NCBI GenBank assembly: GCA_009469685.1
Contig: SSTA01000080.1
Coordinates: forward strand, 1-9,931
Length of the DNA: 9,931 nucleotides
From: Azonexaceae bacterium
Lineage (GTDB): Bacteria; Pseudomonadota; Gammaproteobacteria; Burkholderiales; Rhodocyclaceae
Direction of reading: 5' to 3'
Under the pieces are notes generated by a model. The model worked only from the letters and a program-made list of their open reading frames with translations. It had not been told where the DNA came from and ran no database searches. Made by a program: the position numbers and the translations under genes. Positions 6,378 through 9,931 of the stretch are shown here, in pieces (position 1 is the stretch's first letter; the number at the start of each line of letters is the position of its first letter).

Positions 6378-7090
6378 CGGGGCCCGCCGGCGTTGGCCTG
6401 GTCCGACCAGCGGAAGCCGCGCATGGGCACGTTCTCGATGCGGTCGAAAGTCTCGTCCAGCTCGCGGAACGCTTCCCGGATGGTGCTGATGTGCTTCCTG
6501 ATGTTGTCCCGGTTGCGGCCGCTCTTCACCACCGCAAAGAGTTGGTCGTAGGACACCACCTCGCCCCGCCGCTCATACAGGGCGGCAAGGATGCGCTGGG
6601 CGGTGAGCGGCAGATTCACCCGCTTGCCGCGCCACAGCGGCGCCGCCTGACGCAGGGGGTCGAGGGAGAGTTCGTCGCTGGCCGGTACCGCATCCTTGGC
6701 GCCTGGCTTGTCGCGCGAGGCGCGCAGGATTTCGAGAAAGGTCTCGATGAAGTCGGCTTCTTCGAAGGCGGTCTTCTGGAGGTAGTCCCAGGCGTCCAGG
6801 GCCTTCATGATGCTGCGGTAGATGGCCGCCGGCATGGCCGAGACCACCAGGACCGGCGTGCCGCGCCCAGCTTTGTTGATGGCATTGATGACGGCAACGC
6901 CGGCGTGCCGCTCGCGGCCCAACTCGATGTCCAGAGTGACCAGGGCGTAGTCTTCGCGGCCGATGGCGGCCTCGGCGTCGTCCCGGTTGAACCATTGGTC
7001 CACCGTGATGCCCGGCCGCGCGGCGAGAATCCAGTCCTTCAACTGATTGCTGGTGGGCAGGTCGTCTTCGATGATGGCAACCCTGGTCAT
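6374..7090 (-). CDS. OmpR/PhoB-family response regulator
   Basis: A 238-residue two-domain regulator. The N-terminal receiver has the acidic pair Glu8/Asp9-Asp10, the phosphoacceptor Asp54 (VTLDIELG), Ser84 (VVSAM) in the switch Ser/Thr position and Lys106 (LQKTAF). A linker of about 35 residues leads to a C-terminal winged-helix DNA-binding domain (about 150-230) with LPLTAQRILAALYERRGEVV, the recognition-helix region NRDNIRKHISTIREAF and the wing ending in MRGFRW. The ATG at 7090 has a good ribosome site (GGAG six bases before). It is the first gene of the operon and overlaps the kinase start by four bases. It is divergent from the secreted-protein pair starting at 7337; the spacer holds palindrome A (7157-7172). 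It could regulate itself and that pair, but its own binding site is not identifiable. Confidence 0.94.
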   Translation of the reverse strand: MTRVAIIEDDLPTSNQLKDWILAARPGITVDQWFNRDDAEAAIGREDYALVTLDIELGRERHAGVAVINAINKAGRGTPVLVVSAMPAAIYRSIMKALDAWDYLQKTAFEEADFIETFLEILRASRDKPGAKDAVPASDELSLDPLRQAAPLWRGKRVNLPLTAQRILAALYERRGEVVSYDQLFAVVKSGRNRDNIRKHISTIREAFRELDETFDRIENVPMRGFRWSDQANAGGPR

Positions 7091-7156
7091 GGTGAGCTCC
7101 GAGTCGGCGGTGAAGCAAGTATGGCGTGATTTTGCCTGGACCGGCGTGGCCTTGGC

Positions 7157-7172
7157 GTGAGTGTTCGTTCAC
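7157..7172. promoter_or_regulatory. Operator A: GTGA-N8-TCAC palindrome
   Basis: The sequence GTGAGTGTTCGTTCAC fits a full palindrome if read as GTGARYGWWCRYTCAC. It lies between the two-component operon and the divergent secreted pair. The same element with two base changes occurs at 8819-8834. The TGA-N-N-G...C-N-N-TCA form resembles operators of TetR-family repressors. That family assignment is inferred from the pattern only. Confidence 0.6.
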
Positions 7173-7206
7173 AGGTTAGGGGGCCGGCTCGCCACGGTGA
7201 CCGGTA

Positions 7207-7257
7207 TTGCCGGGGCATTAGTTCAATGGCATCATCCCCGCTCTCGTTGGGGTTTTT
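7207..7257 (+). promoter_or_regulatory. Leader RNA with mutually exclusive hairpins, attenuator candidate
   Basis: CCCC (7236-7239) can pair with GGGG downstream (7249-7252), followed at once by TTTTT: a terminator-like hairpin. The same CCCCG can instead pair with CGGGG at 7211-7215, enclosing a small CATT/AATG stem. The two pairings exclude each other, as in an attenuator. The element sits 80 bases before the ATG at 7337 in a divergent spacer, where no upstream plus-strand gene needs a terminator. The four-pair terminator stem is weak. An overlapping weak promoter (TTGCCG, 17 bases, CATCAT) is also possible. Confidence 0.35.
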
Positions 7258-7336
7258 GGCCTGCTTGGCCGGAGCTGTTTGGCGGTCTCCGCCCATGAAC
7301 CGCTATGACCCCTCATCTCTTCATGGACTTGGACCC

Positions 7337-7903
7337 ATGGTCAGTTTGGCAAAGCGCTTTATTCTTGCATGGGTGGTTTTCTGGCTCGCGGATGTCGCCG
7401 TGGCACAGTCTGCGGATCGCCTGGCGGTTACCGAAGCCGACGATGGGTATGGCGTGTCGGTTCCGGTAAGCCGCCTGGAATTGCTTGTGCCGCGCGGTGA
7501 ATTGGTTTTCAAGCCCCTGGATATTGGCGGATCGACCGCCAATCCGCGCTATTTCTATTTTGAATCGGCCAGCGGCGCGGTTCTTTCGGGGTGGTTCGAA
7601 CCGTCGTCGAGGTATCGCGGTGCAGAGGTCGTCTGGAATGGCGACAGCGCGGCCTGGCGTCAGCGAAATCTGCCTGCTCCCGCAGACGTGAGCTTTGAAC
7701 GGCGTGGTCAGTGGGATGCGGTCTTCTATCACCTGCCTCTTCCCGGCGGATCGAGCGCTCACGTCCGGGCGCACTGGGTCCAGTCCGGAACCTGGATCGA
7801 CGTGCACCTCTCGGTGACCGGCAAAGAGCCCTACGCGATCAATCGCAAGGCCGTCGAGGCCCTGCTGCAGTCGCTCAAAGTGCGCGAAAAGTCGACCCCA
7901 TGA
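7337..7903 (+). CDS. Exported protein of unknown function
   Basis: The 188-residue product starts at the ATG at 7337 with a clear signal peptide: a basic start (SLAKR), a hydrophobic stretch (FILAWVVFWLADVAVA) and a likely cut near AVA-QS. Upstream in-frame starts (7157, 7226, 7295) would place other sequence before it and run through operator A or the leader hairpin, so they are less likely. The mature part is rich in beta strands with many aromatics (RYFYFES, LSGWFEP, VFYHLPLP, THR-free HVRAHWVQ, TWIDVHLSV) and ends in a helix (NRKAVEALLQSLKV). This loosely recalls PsbP/Mog1-like folds, but I do not recognise the family. Its stop overlaps the next start (ATGA at 7900-7903), so the two exported proteins are made together and probably act together in the periplasm. 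Confidence 0.8.
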   Translation: MVSLAKRFILAWVVFWLADVAVAQSADRLAVTEADDGYGVSVPVSRLELLVPRGELVFKPLDIGGSTANPRYFYFESASGAVLSGWFEPSSRYRGAEVVWNGDSAAWRQRNLPAPADVSFERRGQWDAVFYHLPLPGGSSAHVRAHWVQSGTWIDVHLSVTGKEPYAINRKAVEALLQSLKVREKSTP

Positions 7904-8754
7904 AGGGATTGCAACGCCATTTCAGGGCTTTGCGCGGTCCGCTTGCCGCCCTTGGGCTCGCCGTCTGCAAGACCGTTTGGGCCGATTGCGCCTCGCATCT
8001 TCCGGTGGTGGGTGCGCTGACCGTAGAGCGCTGTATCGAGGGACCCGCCTGCGTCTCGGCGGCCCAGGCGCTTTACGACTATGCAAGCCGGGGGCCGGGG
8101 CGCGACGACCCCACGGTGCTCAATATCTTTCTCCACTCCAGTCCGTGGCGTTTTTATGACCAGGAGATGCGAATCATTCCGGTCGAAGAGCTGGCGGATT
8201 CGGTACGCCCCTATCGCAAAAAGGGTGTTCGACGCGTTGTCCTCAAGGCCTCCTGGAGCGGTGTGGCGCCCGGGCCGAAAGAAAAATCCCTGGCCGCCAG
8301 ACTTTCCAGTGCTTTGGGCGGTGTGCCGGTCCAAGGCCAGGATGGTTTCGTCTGGATGGCAGGGGACGGTTCCCTGCGAACGACAAGACAGGCGCTCTCG
8401 GTGATGTCCGGCTCGGGGCCCTATCAGGTCAAAAAGGGGGGCGAAGTCCTGGTGGCGCTCGTGGCCAGTTGGCCGACCTTCCTGGAGGACTCCCTGCGTC
8501 AGGCGAAGGATGCCGAAGGTTTGCTCCATGCGGGGGCCGGAGCTGACATCTTCCTCCTCTGTCCGGACCAGGCCCTGCGTATCTTCGACGAGGCGGCAAA
8601 TCTGGGTAGCCCCATCGCGGCCTACAACGGGGCGCTGATGCGTCTGGACCGGGGCGCACCGGGCGACCGCTTGGCTGCTCTGCGCCTTCTGGAGCAAGCT
8701 GCCCAGGCGGAGGATCGCCCGGCCCGAGAGCTTCTTAACAGACTGGCTCGCTGA
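7900..8754 (+). CDS. Exported Sel1-like repeat protein with a degenerate caspase-like region
   Basis: A 284-residue protein starting at the ATG at 7900, which overlaps the previous stop. The first 28 residues are a signal peptide ending TVWA, followed by DCASH. Four cysteines (30, 45, 51, 221) in the mature protein could form disulfides. Residues about 70-160 resemble a caspase-type fold: a strand into His79 (LNIFLHSSP), IPVEEL, then strand and turn VVLKASWSG. The caspase encoded at 2-1459 has FFAGHG, IPMTEL and FVMDACYSG in the same order. The Cys position is Ser118 and the preceding Asp is Lys116, so proteolysis is unlikely. The tail (about 214-284) holds two Sel1-like helical repeats (CPDQALRIFDEAANLGS and AALRLLEQAAQAEDRPA), which usually bind proteins. 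The caspase comparison is my reading of short motifs and needs a profile search. Confidence 0.85.
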   Translation: MKGLQRHFRALRGPLAALGLAVCKTVWADCASHLPVVGALTVERCIEGPACVSAAQALYDYASRGPGRDDPTVLNIFLHSSPWRFYDQEMRIIPVEELADSVRPYRKKGVRRVVLKASWSGVAPGPKEKSLAARLSSALGGVPVQGQDGFVWMAGDGSLRTTRQALSVMSGSGPYQVKKGGEVLVALVASWPTFLEDSLRQAKDAEGLLHAGAGADIFLLCPDQALRIFDEAANLGSPIAAYNGALMRLDRGAPGDRLAALRLLEQAAQAEDRPARELLNRLAR

Positions 8755-8772
8755 TTTCTTTGCCTCTCGATT

Positions 8773-8816
8773 CCTCCCCGGACTCGCAGGGTCGCGGGGG
8801 AGGCAGCTCCCTGCCT
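8773..8816. terminator. Two nested GC hairpins after the secreted-protein operon
   Basis: CCTCCCC (8773-8779) pairs with GGGGAGG (8797-8803) in a seven-pair stem. Overlapping its end, AGGCAG (8801-8806) pairs with CTGCCT (8811-8816) around a four-base loop. They start 18 bases past the stop at 8754, as a transcription end would, but no T run follows. Operator B begins two bases later. Confidence 0.4.
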
Positions 8817-8818
8817 GC

Positions 8819-8834
8819 GTGAGCGTTCATTCAC
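8819..8834. promoter_or_regulatory. Operator B: GTGA-N8-TCAC palindrome upstream of the SPFH gene
   Basis: GTGAGCGTTCATTCAC matches operator A (7157-7172) at 14 of 16 positions; both differences are transitions that keep the palindromic consensus. The dyad extends outward here to GCGTGA/TCACGC. It lies 176 bases before the SPFH start, and the gap between is gene-free. No clear -35/-10 pair is visible beside it. Confidence 0.58.
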
Positions 8835-9010
8835 GCGCCGGAGTATTCGTCTCCTCAGTCTTACCAAAGTCACCTCGCCGCGGCATGGCTTGCTCCACGG
8901 GGCTTCCGGCACGATGACCTCCATGGCGGCAGGGTGACGGGAAGTGAACTCCCGACCGGCCGCCGAGGGCTCCGGCCCCATCCCGGAACATCAACATTGA
9001 GGAGAAAATC

Positions 9011-9931
9011 GTGAAAGAACGTCTTCTGGACATGCTCGACGGCCTGCGCCAATCCGCTGGCAATCTGGCTTCCCGCACCGGCCGCGCGGCCGGCCATCTG
9101 GCTCGCCGTGCCCATGGGGCTCGCCTGAGCCTCATCGCGCTGTCCATTGCCGGAATCGGCGCCTACGGCATCTCTACCCATCCCCCCATGCAGAGCGTGG
9201 ATCGGGGCGAGGTGGGACTGCGCATCAACCAATTCACCGGCACCAGCGAGGAGTTCCAGGAAGGAGCCGTACTGGTGATTCCGGGTCTGCACGAACTGCG
9301 CCGCTATTCCCTGCGCGACCAGACCTATCGTCCGGCCGGCGCCGCCAGTGCCGAAGGGAGTGCCCCGTACCAGACCGTGGAAGGGCTCTCCATCGGCATG
9401 GACGTAGCTGTCCGCTACGCTCTCGACCCGGCCCGCATCGCGACCGTGGCGCGGGCTCTCCCGGAGGACATCGGGGGCCAGGTCGTGGCGCCGGCGGTGC
9501 AGGGGGTGCTCTATAAGACTCTGGCCCGCTACACCGTGCGCGAAATCTTTTCCAGCAAGCGGCAGGAAATCAAGGAAGCCGTCGAGGCCGAATTGAAGCC
9601 CATGCTGGATAGGGACGGCATCAAGCTGCAGCAGGTGCTGGTGGGCAAGGTGGACCTGCCGGCCGACTACAAGTCGGGCATGGAAAAGCTGCTGGCCGAG
9701 GAACTGGCGAGCGAGAGGATGCGCTATACCCTCGAGCTGAAAGAGAAGCAGGTCAAACAGACCGAACTCGAAGCCTTGGCCGACAAAGCACGCCGCGAGA
9801 CGGCCGCTGCCGCTGCCGGCGAAGAGCAGATCATCGCCGCCAAGGCCCAGGCGGAATCGATGAAGCACATCCTGCCTTTCAAGGAGAAGCAGATCGAACA
9901 GCGCGGTCTGGAAGCCGAAGCCGAGAAGGTC
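9011..9931 (+). CDS. SPFH/prohibitin-family membrane protein, 3' end outside window
   Basis: The frame reads cleanly from the GTG at 9011 to the window edge (307 residues, no stop). The start has a strong ribosome site (GAGGAG, six bases before). A basic N-terminus (about 1-38, with SRTGRAAGHLARRAHGAR) precedes one membrane segment (about 39-54). An SPFH domain follows (about 60-225): VDRGEVGLRINQF, GLHELRRYSLRDQTYRP, LSIGMDVAVRYALDP, VGKVDLPADY. From about 222 a long charged, Ala-rich coiled coil begins and runs off the end. This is the prohibitin/HflK/stomatin layout: a single-pass protein that oligomerises into large membrane-bound rings or scaffolds and often controls proteases such as FtsH. 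Which subfamily it belongs to cannot be settled without the C-terminus. Operator B upstream suggests joint control with the two-component/secreted-pair region. Confidence 0.9.
   Translation, partial: MKERLLDMLDGLRQSAGNLASRTGRAAGHLARRAHGARLSLIALSIAGIGAYGISTHPPMQSVDRGEVGLRINQFTGTSEEFQEGAVLVIPGLHELRRYSLRDQTYRPAGAASAEGSAPYQTVEGLSIGMDVAVRYALDPARIATVARALPEDIGGQVVAPAVQGVLYKTLARYTVREIFSSKRQEIKEAVEAELKPMLDRDGIKLQQVLVGKVDLPADYKSGMEKLLAEELASERMRYTLELKEKQVKQTELEALADKARRETAAAAAGEEQIIAAKAQAESMKHILPFKEKQIEQRGLEAEAEKV

Noticed and set aside
4902..6551. Long plus-strand open frame of 549 codons
   Set aside because: It is fully antisense to the histidine kinase and regulator, whose motifs are clear on the minus strand. 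It has no recognisable domain and is a GC-rich shadow frame.
7211..7245. tRNA-like D-arm (TAGTTCAATGG)
   Set aside because: No anticodon arm, T arm (GTTCGAATC type) or acceptor pairing follows, so it is not a tRNA. The pairing potential is better read as a leader hairpin.
8870..9868. Minus-strand open frame of 332 codons
   Set aside because: It is antisense to the SPFH gene, which has a strong ribosome site and a clear domain. The His- and Leu-rich translation is typical of a shadow frame.

Overview
This GC-rich window looks chromosomal and comes from a Gram-negative bacterium. The protein style (NodB-like deacetylase, caspase-TPR, DUF302, SPFH, OmpR-type two-component pair) and the codon use suggest a betaproteobacterium, perhaps Rhodocyclales such as Azospira, Dechloromonas or Azoarcus relatives. 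That placement is inference; there is no rRNA or other marker gene. I see no insertion sequence, CRISPR array, tRNA or phage gene.

Layout. Bases 2-1459 (+) hold the 3' part of a gene whose left edge is cut off: the end of a NodB-type polysaccharide deacetylase domain, then a complete caspase-like (C14) protease domain with His and Cys in place, a proline-rich linker and TPR repeats. Convergent to it lies a small minus-strand operon, 2025-1483: a DUF6156-like protein, then a Nif11-domain protein. It is preceded by a good sigma-54 -24/-12 element and a terminator-like leader hairpin. A DUF302 gene (2171-2554, +) diverges from it. A gene-free 313-base stretch follows, then an unusual minus-strand gene (3866-2868) with two related beta-type modules and a ComEA-like helix-hairpin-helix tail. 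Its upstream region holds a TATAAT promoter and two TGTCG...CGACA palindromes.

Bases 7090-4308 (-) form a two-component operon: an OmpR-type regulator overlapping by ATGA with a 689-residue membrane histidine kinase that has a very large periplasmic sensor domain. Divergent from it is a two-gene plus-strand operon, 7337-8754, again coupled by ATGA. Both products are exported. The first is unrecognised. The second has a region that lines up with the caspase of the first gene but carries Ser where the catalytic Cys should be, followed by Sel1-like repeats. The window ends inside an SPFH/prohibitin-type membrane protein gene (9011 onward, +).

How the parts may work together. A 16-base palindrome of the form GTGA-N8-TCAC occurs twice with 14 of 16 bases identical: once between the two-component operon and the secreted pair, and once just upstream of the SPFH gene. 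This suggests common control by one regulator, probably encoded elsewhere, of an envelope-directed set made of sensor kinase, secreted pseudo-caspase/Sel1 protein and SPFH scaffold. The strongest leads for something undescribed are this shared operator, the exported pseudo-caspase and the deacetylase-caspase-TPR fusion.
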